Below are positions 46,629-61,177 of a DNA stretch of 64,000 nucleotides, one piece after another (the stretch's first letter is position 1; each line of letters starts with the position of its first letter). The notes beneath the pieces are model-generated. The model was not told the origin of the DNA. It did not search any database and worked only from the letters and a program-made list of their open reading frames with translations. The DNA lies in the NCBI GenBank assembly GCA_023078685.1, contig JALGAS010000006.1, positions 3,286,001 to 3,350,000 of the forward strand. The letters run 5' to 3'. The position numbers and the translations under genes are program-made. This DNA comes from Neopestalotiopsis rosae (lineage: Eukaryota; Ascomycota; Sordariomycetes; Amphisphaeriales; Sporocadaceae).

Positions 46629-49421
46629 TCAACCATCGTCGCCCCACATACCAATCTCGGGAGGCAGGTATAGATCAGCGTTGCCGACGGCACTCAGCCG
46701 TACGGCGCTGCTCTTGCCACGGACATGGCCCTTGGTGTGGGTCTTTGTGACGTGTTGAACGGGCTCCGAAGGGGGAGGGCCCATGACATCAGAGAAGCCG
46801 TCAAAGTCAATGTCATCCTCCTCGTTGTTCTCCAGATTCGACTCTGGCAGGTTCTCGAGTTGTCTTCGCAGACTGGAGCCACGGGTGCCAAGCAGGTTGG
46901 AGTCTGCTCTTGGCCGTTCGGCCCGTCTTTGTGCGGGAGTCGGGAAACCGTTGATGCTGGTGTGCTTGGAAATTCTTCTGCTGCGGCGGCTCTCGGGGAT
47001 GATCTCGCCATCGCTGTCCTGGTCGTAGTCCATGAACTCGCTCAGATCCGGGCTTGGTTCTGCTGTATCGATAGAATCGATGTCGTAAATTGGACGGTCG
47101 AGGTACAGCAGAACACGTTCATGACGTCCGGCTGCGTTGCCTTTGAGAGTGGCGTTGCTCATAGCCGAGCTAGAACGCTGCTCAACAGGATCATCCTGGC
47201 CGTAGCCCTGAGGCTCATCTGCAAATCGTACGTTGTTGTCGGTTCTGCGGACACTGTCTTTCCGTTCTGTAAGGTTCTTGAAGCTTGAAACTAGGGACGA
47301 GTTTCTTGGTTGATATGGGGGTAGTTGAGGAGCACATGATGTGACCCGAGTGCTGGTTTGCTTCAAGGATCTCAGGTTTTGGAGCTGGCTGTCGCGACCG
47401 CCGCTGCTGGCACTGCTACGGCGGCGACTACCCACGCTGCTTCTATCGCCATCCAATTCTGCAAGAATGTCTTCGCGCATCATGGCTCTCTTGTGCCTCA
47501 GAGCTGCGAGTAGCGCCTCCTCCTGTTTCGTCACGGCCATGTACCGTCCGCTCTTAGACTCGGCGTCTTCGTCACGGGTCGATCCCTTGCCACCGCTGTA
47601 TGAGGCTCCGCTCAATGGTGACACTGGCGACTCTGACGTATCAGAGCCGAATGAGCCACGATGCTTGTCTGTGGCCTGTGCTGTCAACTCCCTGAGGGAG
47701 TCCAGTGCTGCAGCAGTCGAAGCCAAAGGCGCGGGTGTCGCAGTCTTCGGCTCGGCTGCTGGCTGATTCCATTGCGGCTTTTGTGTCTTCTTGCCCGACT
47801 TTGAGCTGTGATGGGAGTCCGAGGTACCTGCTGTTGATACTGAGAGACGCGACAATCGGCCCGTCTCAGAAGCAGTATATCTGGCTGTCGTTTCCGTGCT
47901 GACTGTAGAAGAAGAGCGTACAGTGCTACTTGAAGAAGGAGCCCGGGCAATGTTACTCTTTCCAGCTGAGGCGGGGACAGCGAGATAATCATTGAGAGTT
48001 GCGTAGTTTCCGTGCTTCTGCTGACGGCTTGAGCTTCTCTCCTGAGGCACTGGGGATCGCTTAGGCACTCCTTTGCGTGCATCTGATAGAGCAGCGAGAT
48101 CTTCTTGAGAGATGTTCGTGTGGGAAGACATTGATGACTTGGGCGCCGAATCACTAAAAGTGGTGCCGTCGTCCGAGTCTGAATCTGACAGTGACAAGAC
48201 GCTGTTTGTTTGCAGATCCGATTCCAAAGCAGTAGTTCGTGAGTTCTTGGACGTCTTCGAGTTCCTAGTGTTGCGGCTAGAGATACTTGACGCATAGTCT
48301 CGTCCTGGTAATAACTGGTGAGACGGCGGGATATTGGAGGTGTTTGAAGCAGTCGTGTGTCTGCTTCCAGTTGAGTTTTTCCTGGAGGTATTCCTGGAGG
48401 GATCCAAGTGACGGCTTGTCTCGCGAACGACGGGGTTCGAGAGCGGCGTGAGCATGGTGGAAATGGTCGACGACGTCGTGAGAGGGGGTGTCGGTTCCTC
48501 GGTGATGGAGTCAAAGCGTGGCCGGTCTGGGAACTCGTCCTCTCCGGAAACATCATCCTCCTCGCGGAAGGTCATCTGCTCATAGTGATCGTACAACTGA
48601 GACAAGGTTGTTGAGTCCTGCACGCCCTTGGGGCTGTCAAAGGTACGTGCACTGGTGGCCGATGGTGATGCTCCGACCTTCGGTGAAACATTATGCGAGG
48701 ACGAAAACTGCGAGATGAATGATGGAGATCTGTTCACATAGCCCTGGGCAAGGACATTGGCGGCAGGCTGGACGCTTTGTTCCTTGTCCTTGCGACTCCG
48801 AGGTTTGAGCTTGGACAGATCCAGTCGTGATGGCTTCTTTTTTGCGACGGCTGGGCCCGCAAGACTCCCGTCCATGTCAAGTAACGAGTTTGCTTTGCTT
48901 GGGAATCCCTTTGCCATGGCCGAATTCGAGGTCTGCTGCGAAATGGACAGGGGAACTTTGGCCCTATCGTAGTGGCTGTAGATTGTCGAGGCAATTGACT
49001 CACGTCGCTTCATGCTCGAGGCATCTGTCCTATAGTCATTACCAAGCGTGACAGCCGACCTCTGCATCCTCAAGCCATGTCCGCCACCCGGCTGGCGCGG
49101 AATGATATCGGACTCAGCGTCCCATCCATTCGGCCTGTATCTTCCGGGATCGAACTCATCCTCCTCATCGATACCGTTCAGAGCTGTGTCGGCATACGTG
49201 CTCTCAGAAACTGCGATACTGATGCCCGATCTTGAATCCCAATGTTGGGGTTTGGCCGGGCCTGGCGGGTGAAGGGACGTTGACGAGGCAGTATTGATAC
49301 CACCGCCAGTCCCTAGAATCTTTTGTGCTTTTGTGAGTGGCACTGCACTGGCTTGTGGCTCGGCTTGGACCTTTGCCTTACGCCCCGGGATCGGGAACGT
49401 AAATTTTGATTTGTTGCCCAT
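46629..49421 (-). CDS. Large low-complexity protein of unknown function
   Basis: A single uninterrupted frame of 930 residues starting MGNKSKFTFPIPGRKAK. The ATG at 49421 is the first real one; an in-frame TTG three codons upstream is not a plausible start. The protein is Ser/Thr/Pro/Arg-rich throughout and predicted disordered. Short ordered-looking segments are KPSRLDLSKLKPRSRKD, TLSQLYDHYEQMTFREEDD, EALLAALRHKRAMMREDIL (a likely helix) and a C-terminal VLLYLDRPIYDIDSI and DLYLPPEIGMWGDDG. There are acidic-serine patches (SLSDSDSDDGTTFSDS) typical of phosphorylation sites. There is no signal peptide or membrane helix. I do not recognise a domain. Long conserved fungal proteins of this style are often cell-cortex, polarity or signalling scaffolds, but that is only a guess. 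Its single-exon structure is notable for a protein this long. Confidence 0.85.
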   Translation of the reverse strand: MGNKSKFTFPIPGRKAKVQAEPQASAVPLTKAQKILGTGGGINTASSTSLHPPGPAKPQHWDSRSGISIAVSESTYADTALNGIDEEDEFDPGRYRPNGWDAESDIIPRQPGGGHGLRMQRSAVTLGNDYRTDASSMKRRESIASTIYSHYDRAKVPLSISQQTSNSAMAKGFPSKANSLLDMDGSLAGPAVAKKKPSRLDLSKLKPRSRKDKEQSVQPAANVLAQGYVNRSPSFISQFSSSHNVSPKVGASPSATSARTFDSPKGVQDSTTLSQLYDHYEQMTFREEDDVSGEDEFPDRPRFDSITEEPTPPLTTSSTISTMLTPLSNPVVRETSRHLDPSRNTSRKNSTGSRHTTASNTSNIPPSHQLLPGRDYASSISSRNTRNSKTSKNSRTTALESDLQTNSVLSLSDSDSDDGTTFSDSAPKSSMSSHTNISQEDLAALSDARKGVPKRSPVPQERSSSRQQKHGNYATLNDYLAVPASAGKSNIARAPSSSSTVRSSSTVSTETTARYTASETGRLSRLSVSTAGTSDSHHSSKSGKKTQKPQWNQPAAEPKTATPAPLASTAAALDSLRELTAQATDKHRGSFGSDTSESPVSPLSGASYSGGKGSTRDEDAESKSGRYMAVTKQEEALLAALRHKRAMMREDILAELDGDRSSVGSRRRSSASSGGRDSQLQNLRSLKQTSTRVTSCAPQLPPYQPRNSSLVSSFKNLTERKDSVRRTDNNVRFADEPQGYGQDDPVEQRSSSAMSNATLKGNAAGRHERVLLYLDRPIYDIDSIDTAEPSPDLSEFMDYDQDSDGEIIPESRRSRRISKHTSINGFPTPAQRRAERPRADSNLLGTRGSSLRRQLENLPESNLENNEEDDIDFDGFSDVMGPPPSEPVQHVTKTHTKGHVRGKSSAVRLSAVGNADLYLPPEIGMWGDDG

Positions 49422-52400
49422 GGTGGTCAACAGGCGTTTTGAGTAGCAGACATATCAGTCCTACCAGGACGCCACAGGTAAGTTTGGGGATGGACGATGC
49501 AACGAACGAAAAGTCGTGGCAGGATAAAGAAATGATCGGGGAAAGTGTTGCGGTTATTCTAAATGCTCGCCAAGATCGTATAGTTTGCACAGTCTCTCGT
49601 TGGGCGTAATGCTGGTCCAGTGCTTCAAGGCTGTTGCTGCCAAGTTTGTTTCGTCCTCCAAGATTTATCCAGATGAACCCAAGCGACGGCCGATCATTGA
49701 AATTGCGGAATAATGGTGTGAATGGTGAGTAGTTCCTGTTCCCCCAACATTCTCCAAATAGAGGATGTCTCCGTGAGCCAGAAACAAGTCTGGAGAATGC
49801 CTCGTTTTCCGAGAGGTGACGAAAGAAAGAGAAAAGAGTGAAACAATGAGAGTGAGTGAATGTTGTAGTAGTGTATTGGACAATTCGTACTCGAGGTCCG
49901 AGATTTTTTCTTTTCTCGAGCTGCTACGATGAGTCTCCACTTGAGGCAGAGATAGCCAGGGAGGCCAGTGGCAGACGATCCGAACGGCCGGGGAAGAAGA
50001 CGTCGAAGAGCAAAAGAAGGCAGAAAGGATAGAGAAAGGAGATTGTCCAATTCCCACGTGCGGGAACTGGCGTTGCGATGGCTCTTCTAGTATGAGTATT
50101 AAACTCTGGCGATCGGAGGCGATGGCTGTCGAAAAGAACGCCCAGGCAGTTCCCGAGCCAATAAATTAAGATCGAGCCTGTCTGCAGCGGACACCCACTT
50201 TCCTGGACGCACCAAGACCGACCTAAACTGATGCACAAATTGGCCTGCCAAGCATCAGGCATTCTGATTCTGGACTGGCTTTTCAAGTGGAGGTGGGAAA
50301 GGGTGCCCGCACTTTCTCAACTCAGGATGCCTACCATAGTACACTGACACTAACCTAGGTGTACTTCACAGTAGTGCCGACCAGGCACAGGGGTTCAAAA
50401 AGGTGAGAGTTTTGGGGTTCGATCCCCCTTGGAGCAACATATGCCCCGGGCCCCTAGCAAGCTGGCTACTGTGTATTCGTACGACGATCTTGTAAACGAC
50501 AGGGCACCATGGGAGTATGTCGTCCGCGATTTACAGGTACTGTAGTTTAGGGGGGAGGGAGGGAATACGGAAATGCCATTGCCCATGCCCATGCCCTTCT
50601 TGGCTTGCCTTGCTCAGCCAGTGACGAGGGTATGTCGGGTAGGGTATAAGCAGGTTGGTGGCTTCCCGCTCATGCATCAAACGGCAGATGGATGCAGTCA
50701 TGTGTACGGTAGTATATCTTCACGGCGGATGACGACGGCCACGAAATGATACGTCAACCTAGTATATGGCACCTTTCTCTGCCGTCGTTGGTTGTGTTGT
50801 AATCACAAATCATCAAGCCGGCGATACCAAAAATTTTAGATTTCGCTCCGGCCCTTGCACTGCGCGTCGGCAAATGCTTAGAGGGAGCGTTTGCGGCGGA
50901 CGCATTCTGAACTGACAGTCGAGTTACCATGGCTCGAGAGGAACAAGCAAGTAGCAGAAGGACCAGCGCCACTAGGCATGGGTATCCCCTTGCCCTCTGG
51001 ACTCCAGATGTCCCCTCTTACGGAAGGCCTTGGAGTGGGTGGTAATGAGTTGACCCCTGGCTAAACCCTTTAGGAGCCTAGGGGCCGCGGCGTCGTGTGA
51101 CGGAGAAAGTCTCTCTTTTTTTCTCTCCTGCGGCGGGTTCGAGTTGAAAGCCCGTGGTAAAAAGCCACGACGATTATGATGATTTTACGATATTCATGCC
51201 CTCGATTACGACACAGCCGCTCGTTTGGCTCGTTGCATCAGACGATTGCCATCTTACTTTCAAATAGCGTGCGAATAGCCTCTGGAGACAAACGGTTGTG
51301 GCTGCAAGCTCAATGGCATAAAGCATATTTAGCAGGGTCGCTACACAATTCTGATTCTTGATAGCTGTCAGCCCTGAGTCGTGCGAGGCCCCCAAAATTG
51401 AAGACGACTGGAAGAATAAAAAAAAAAAAGCAATCAATCAGTTATGAGCTATTAGTTGCGTGAGGTACGGTACCATGGTACATTAACAGCGCCCCACAAT
51501 CCGAATATAGAAGATATAATGTCCATCCAGATCCCCCCAGGGTTCGAAGTCAGAAACCCTGTCCGCTTGACTCCGGCGTGCCGAAGCTGTGGAAAAAATG
51601 AACAGAGAAAAAGAAAAAAAGTTGTTGTTGCACGGACACGACTTGTTTGACCCAGTTCAGCTCCAGAAAAGACTGCCACATACTACTACATTGAATAACA
51701 TTTTGGTTACTGGTGAGGTTCTCTTCGGATCGGCCGCCGTCGATATGTGGGACGTCTCAGGTTGGGGAGCAGCCGCCCGGGACATGTTTCTGTGAAACAC
51801 TGAACCTGGGACAAACAGGCGGGAGATGGACCTGCAGATATGTGCCTTGCGCATCTTGTCGTTATCAGGCACGCCAACCTCACGTATGTCTGTTTCAACA
51901 GTCAAGAGAAGAACTGGATCGATCAGACGTACGTATGTGTCCGTATTTTGTGAATGGAATAATTCGTTGTCCGCATCTTGTCTGGGTATCCTTGAGTTCC
52001 TGCGGATTTGCGGATTTGTTGCCGAGATGCGATATCGCGTATCGTTCACGCGCAGCAGGTGCCCCATCACCCAGTAAATGACGAACGGGGGCATGGGGAA
52101 GAGCTGAGGATACCTTTTGGGTCAGGTACACGGGCTGAGTTACCCAGGTAGTAGGTACCGTAGGCCAGACTATAGTAGTACCATAGCGCAAAGAAATCCC
52201 CGATGGGCTTCGATCCGGCGACGTGCGACAAAGGCATTCCCATGAGACTATCGCGATGGTGTACAGACTATCTCTGACGACCGTCGATAGCGTCACTAAA
52301 AGACCGGTTTGATGACGACCCGACAGAATGGATATGTGCCCTTCTGGAAGGGCAATGACTCGTAATGGGTATCCTGGGTATCCTCATTCAGACGGGCTTG

Positions 52401-55400
52401 ACGGGCTACATCGTTGGTGCGCATCCAACAAGGAAAGGATTACAAAACACCATGCATTAGTTGCCTAGGTAAAATTCGATACTTCATGGTTTATAGGTAC
52501 TGTACAGATTTCTAGTTGCTGTCCACAACTTTTTGACACTATTTCACGATTATCAATACTAGATCACCTATGTAGGTACACACATGTGCAAATAAAGTTC
52601 TGGTGCCACACGAGCAGATCGCCCACGTTGGGTGCTGCATGAACGCAGTCAGACGGAGTGCCGTACCTACATATTCCGTTACATCTCGACCACGACATTA
52701 GACTGGCCTAGACAATACGACTGACGCTACACAATATGCCGGCGGCAATCGCTTGTCTTTCTATCTTTCAAGCCATCCTCAGAGGATGAAGATCAGGGTC
52801 TCACGATCGCTATCACCGATTTATCGTGGCTTGGGAAATTCTTGCAATACACAGCAGCATACGCATGTTGTTACCCAGATAGATACTCGTCGCCCATTAG
52901 CTCCATGGTTTCTGGGGTTTTGACACTTGACAGCGATCCAAGATTGCACTCCACACAGCCGACAGACCTGAAGGTGGCCCATTTGCCTACCCTTTTCGCA
53001 AGGTCTGCCCAGGCAAGGTGCCCCGATTCCCCACTTACCACAGGGTCTCGTGTCAGGATCTACGATGTTCAAGGGCCCCCCAAGGATCCCCTCTCCCTCT
53101 TGGGCCCTGAGGTGTCAATTCCATCCCAGCCCCGGAGAGGCCATCACAGCTGAGGAAGCATCAGCAATTTTCATACATACCTCATCATCTCTGTGGGCGC
53201 AGCGCAAATCGCGGAGTAGCAGACAAGGTGGATATCGAGCCTTCTTTTTTGGGAGTGATCTAGCTGGGTGCGCTATGAGGCCAATAGTTCACGGATCATC
53301 GTACGTTGGCAGCCACCTAGAGTTTACAGATCGCGGAACGTCAGATCAGGCCTTGTTGATCATAAAGGCTACCAGGCCCATCACAATTTTACCCGTCTAT
53401 CAAAAGCACATCTCAGCACAACCACTTGTCTCTCCAGACTTCTATTCGTGCCAAAAACGTTTAAAAGTCAACAAAGATAAACTCTCTTGGCTTACGTGAT
53501 CATCTACCCTGGTGCTTGCTTGTTGTCGGAGGCTTGTTCGTCGTCCATTCCCCGATACACTTGAACTGTTATGCCGTCTCCGACCCTATCCATTTCATGA
53601 TGGCATCTTCGTTCGAAACCGTACTTTGGTCGCCAAGATTACTCAACAACGTTCAGTAGTACCCGAGATCCCAACGGTCAGTAGTACGCAAGATGATAAC
53701 AGGCTTCATGCACATAACAACCAAATATTCAAACACGAGCGGTGCAAGAGATTCCGCATTATCATGGGAACCTAGTACTGTGGTTGGATTCCCAGCCAAA
53801 ACTCTCCAAGGACCTTTCAAGATCGGCATGGATATTTCGGCAATCGAGAGGTGGAAAACTGTCAAATGCCAGAATAAAGAGCCCTTGGGGCCCGTGCATT
53901 GAAATCGTTTTTGACAGGAGAGGCCATCCATGAGAAGCAAAGTGAAAACGTGCGCGGCAGAACCAAAAGGTAAAGCAAGCAATACAACGCGGGGTGCAGG
54001 ATCGATAGTCTAAACTCGGTCGTCTTTTTCTTCTTAACGGGCACGGATTAATGGGCACAGACGATGAAAAACCAATGCGCCCAGGAGCACACACACATTC
54101 CATCCTACGTCACGATGCAGTTCCCGTGTCGTCCTCCCGTCTGATATTCTGAACCCGATTCGTCTCGGACCAGAGAAGCTGGGCTGCGACGACGGCGGCA
54201 GTATGATATACACTACTAGACTACTATAGTATAATATCATCGCTATTATGAAAAAAATGGGCAGCCCGGGTAATCCAAATTTTGAGCCCAGGCAAGCGCG
54301 GCTATCTCAACCCGGGGGCAGCTCTGTTTCTGTTGCAGCAGTGCTCCTCCCCAATCGTGGAGTCGCGAGGATCATCAAGAAAAGAAAGGAAACTCGGTAA
54401 GCGTCCCGATCGTCCAGCGCTCAGACCTCGGGGATGTCAGTTGTTAAAAAAGCGATCGACCCAAGAGCCAAGTAATAAATTGAACTTGCGCGCTTTTTTT
54501 TTCTCTTGCCCCCCTCTCAGATTCCATGGTATGACGCTGGGGGCCAGCAACGAACGAAGCTAATCGGCAAAAACGTGACAATGGGCACGGTCGCAAGTCA
54601 ATAATGCCCAAAACTATAGCTCTTGAGGCTGGATACCCAAAGGGAAAAAAGATCATGACTCTTGGGTTAGAGATTGAGCATAGCAATAACATGCATTACT
54701 ATATCGTGGATGAGCCTTCGGCCGAGACGAGCATCCGAAGATCTGAGACTGATAACCTTATCTCGCACCCGAGTTTCAATTTCATCCAAAGTCTACACAC
54801 ATACACACTCACATATATACTGGGCGGTTAAGCCCGGCGTTTGGCCTCGTTTGTACGGATGACGATGTATTTAGAGACTGAAAGATATATGATCCCAAAA
54901 ATCCCGATTGCCGCCCAATCATGAGAAAGCTGACCACCTCTTACCCCTCCTCCTGATACTGCGCGGCTACTCTTTCCTCCCCCCTCCCTCCCCTCCCTTT
55001 CGCCCATGATCCCCCTTCCAGGACCATCATGACTGCCACACATGGCCCTGGTTTATGGTGACATCGGCTGGGTTGAGAAAGGCGGGGAAGATCCCGCTAC
55101 CCTCCTCGTCCAGACTCTCAGATGTGTTATGCGGCCCGAGGCCGAGGAGGCTAGGCCTTTGATTTGCATACACACCACACCAAAGAATATAGGTGATACC
55201 ATTCCAAGGTATGCCTTGCGGACTTGTTACATGCCCATCGACATCATTCGATGAGAGAGAGAGCGATATTGGTCTAGATGCCTCAGCCAATATAGATGTT
55301 GAGCTGATCATACGTTGTCGAGACGGCGCGCATTCGATTTGGGTCACGCATAGACAGAACGGATAACAAAACCAATACATTTCTGATTATCATATAGACT

Positions 55401-55458
55401 GCCTCAGATGATATCTAATTTGTTGACTAGACATACGTCATACAATATTACAACTCTT
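49422..55458. other. Gene-poor region (6 kb)
   Basis: The left 0.6 kb is the leader and promoter of the low-complexity gene. The rest has no supported gene. It contains an orphan tRNA-like T arm at 50413-50436, CCTACCTA-type promoter patches and several short frames with no motifs. Confidence 0.45.
50413..50436 (+). pseudogene. Orphan tRNA-like 3' half (T arm)
   Basis: GGGG-TTCGATC-CCCC at 50414-50428 is a perfect four-pair T arm with the consensus loop, followed by TTGGAGCA that would be the 3' acceptor strand. No matching TGCTCCAA, D arm or anticodon arm is found within 100 bases upstream. It is a tRNA remnant or a chance match. Confidence 0.25.
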
Positions 55459-59012
<3,554 letters not shown>

Positions 59013-60846
59013 GGGGACCGAGCGATGTGGAGACCTTGGGGAAAAGAGGCGGAAAATTGTGCGGGAAACTCCCAGGCTAGGGGGGAAACCAAAAACAAAA
59101 ATGGACGTGAGACAACCACCAACCAAGCAAGTGCTTGCAGTCGATATCCCTACTCTGCCACAAGACTGGCGAGATGGTTCTTAACTAGCTTTTCTCGATG
59201 GACGACTGAACATGTCCAAGACTGTCCAAGCGAATCCGGTTTTCAATAATGTGACTTGAGAAGTATTCCGCGTTTCCCACCAGCGGGCGCCACAAGCACG
59301 GAATGGATGCTGCTGCATGTACCACTGAGAGTGAGTTGGTGGTATGTAGCAGCAGTGTTCAGCTTGGGTGTTGCGAGGGCCTGTGCTCTCGGTACTGGAT
59401 GACAAGCCTCGAGGCGACCCGGGATCGAATCGAACATGCGCCTTATGGATGAAGAGGACGCAGCAGCGGCAGCGGCAGCAGCAGTAAGCAGCAGATCATG
59501 TTAGGTAATAAGTAGTGTAGGTACAATTCAGGAAAAGTTGCACGGAGGTTGGAAGATGCGAGGTTCAATTGCGTGTGGGGTTGGTGGGTTGGTTTGGGGG
59601 AGGAAAGCGGAGAAGTAAGCGGAGGAGCGCTGAGCATGCTGATTGGACAGCTTAACCTGGGATGGCCCCTGGCCCTTTGGAACCACGTGAGAGTCAAAAG
59701 ATTCACAATCACGACGGTTTTGTTCTTGTTTCCCGTGTTGCTTTTTATTAAACTCGCAGCGATGGCATGGCGTTGGTGTCACTGGGCATGTATTCATGGG
59801 TTATGCTGTCTTGGTTACATTCAACCATGGTTCCTGATTTCTTCTCTCTTTACCTAGCTCTTCTTGTCCAGTACTGTAGACATCAGACTCCTGTTCCACC
59901 GGTCCATTCATGCCAAAGTATTATTCGTTTGCTTGAAGCTATATATCCAAGCCAGTATCAAAGCTCCCGAAAACCCCCCATTCCTATTTTGAAAAAAAGA
60001 TGCGAGTGGAAACACTTTGGCATGGCGCCAATATCGAACCATGACCATTCGAACGCTTACTTTTTTGCTGTCCCTCGAGCTAGCGGCGGCCAAGTCTGCC
60101 ATTCCCGTTGCCTTGTCCCAAATTGTCAAATTGTCGGAAAGCCACTTGCCGACGAATTAAAGATAGAATATACCGTACCTATACGACCCAAAAAGTCATG
60201 ATGTGATACGCGATGTTTGTCGCGGGATTCCCTGCCTCAGCCTGCCTACCGGCAAATCGGTTCACCTGCACGTCTCTTGTGCGGAATACTACAACGGGCA
60301 ACCACCTCGGCAACTCGAGATTGTGAGGCTGGCACAGAGAGAGAAAGAGCAAAACCCCTATAGATCGAATCCATCACTCAGCTGCCTGAGCACGTTCATA
60401 CGAATCGCCCAGATGCATCCACAGGACAGGCCTTTGCTCCGTCCGTGTCGATCTGGCGGTCTAGCCAACGGCGCAGCGCAAACTGCACATGTCATTCATT
60501 GATCTTTGTCGTGATAAACACTTTTCCTATGGTCAAGCGTTTGCCATGCGTATTGGCTGCAGTGCCCCAAAACAAATGCAAGTAATTCATTTTACTAGGG
60601 TCAAGAGCCGATTGAGCGGCGCTGGCGGTCGTCGTCTGGCTTGTTTCCCGCCTTGTTGGCGCCTGCAAGTCAGTGTACAATGTGTCGCTCTTGAACTCTG
60701 ACTCGGTTGAATTGCCCGTATACCTCTAGTAGCCACGACCCCAACTCCTCTTCTGGCCAGTTCCCCCGAAGCCATCGCCCCCCTTCACACCTCACAAGCC
60801 CAGGTCTTTGCATCGGGAGGTCCAGGGTTCGTGTCGCTTGGCCCAT

Positions 60847-60935
60847 GTGGGGAAAACAGAGCCCATTAAGAGCTGGGGTCGTCGGCTTTCCAAGGGTTCG
60901 GCCACGAAACATGGGGCAACGGCGCCGATCTGGGG
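60847..60935 (+). promoter_or_regulatory. Cluster of three CreA/Cre1-type sites
   Basis: GTGGGG at 60847, CTGGGG at 60873 and CTGGGG at 60930, each matching 5'-SYGGRG. Functional CreA sites in fungi usually come in closely spaced pairs, and two of these are only 20 bases apart. Confidence 0.5.
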
Positions 60936-61010
60936 AATATCTGGGAAGCCAATTCTAGCCCAAAGCTACGCGGTGCGCACCGGACCGAGCAATGCAATGG
61001 GCGCTCTTTG

Positions 61011-61020
61011 TATAAGATAT
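61011..61020 (+). promoter_or_regulatory. TATA-like element before the permease
   Basis: TATAAGATAT, 158 bp upstream of the permease start codon and followed by a pyrimidine-rich leader (CTTCTCTCCTCTC) that is a typical fungal transcription start region. Confidence 0.5.
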
Positions 61021-61177
61021 AGCCCTTGACCCAGTCTTCTCTCCTCTCGGTGCGCCGATCACTCCTCTCCAGCAGCAGCAATCTCACGGCTCTTTGGGCA
61101 TAATTGCTCTTGTTGATTGAAACTCGATTGTAGTTCTTCTTTTCTTCAACAATTGTCTGGTATCTCTGGTTGCAACC

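Larger units (their letters stand above)
59013..61177. promoter_or_regulatory. Shared divergent promoter of beta-galactosidase and permease
   Basis: This 2.17 kb interval separates the two divergent start codons and has no supported gene. SYGGRG-type CreA/Cre1 sites occur at 59575-59580 (GTGGGG), 60847-60852 (GTGGGG), 60873-60878 (CTGGGG) and 60930-60935 (CTGGGG). The last three cluster 240-330 bp upstream of the permease ATG. A CCAAT box (as ATTGG) lies at 59642-59646. A TATA-like TATAAGATAT at 61011-61020 is 158 bp before the permease ATG. A CAG/CGG-type trinucleotide run lies at 59458-59496. Regulation by carbon catabolite repression is an inference from these short sites. Confidence 0.6.

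Noticed and set aside
59013..59126. N-terminal extension of the beta-galactosidase
   Set aside because: The frame is open upstream but would start at TTG; ATG at 59012 (or 58868) is the sensible start.
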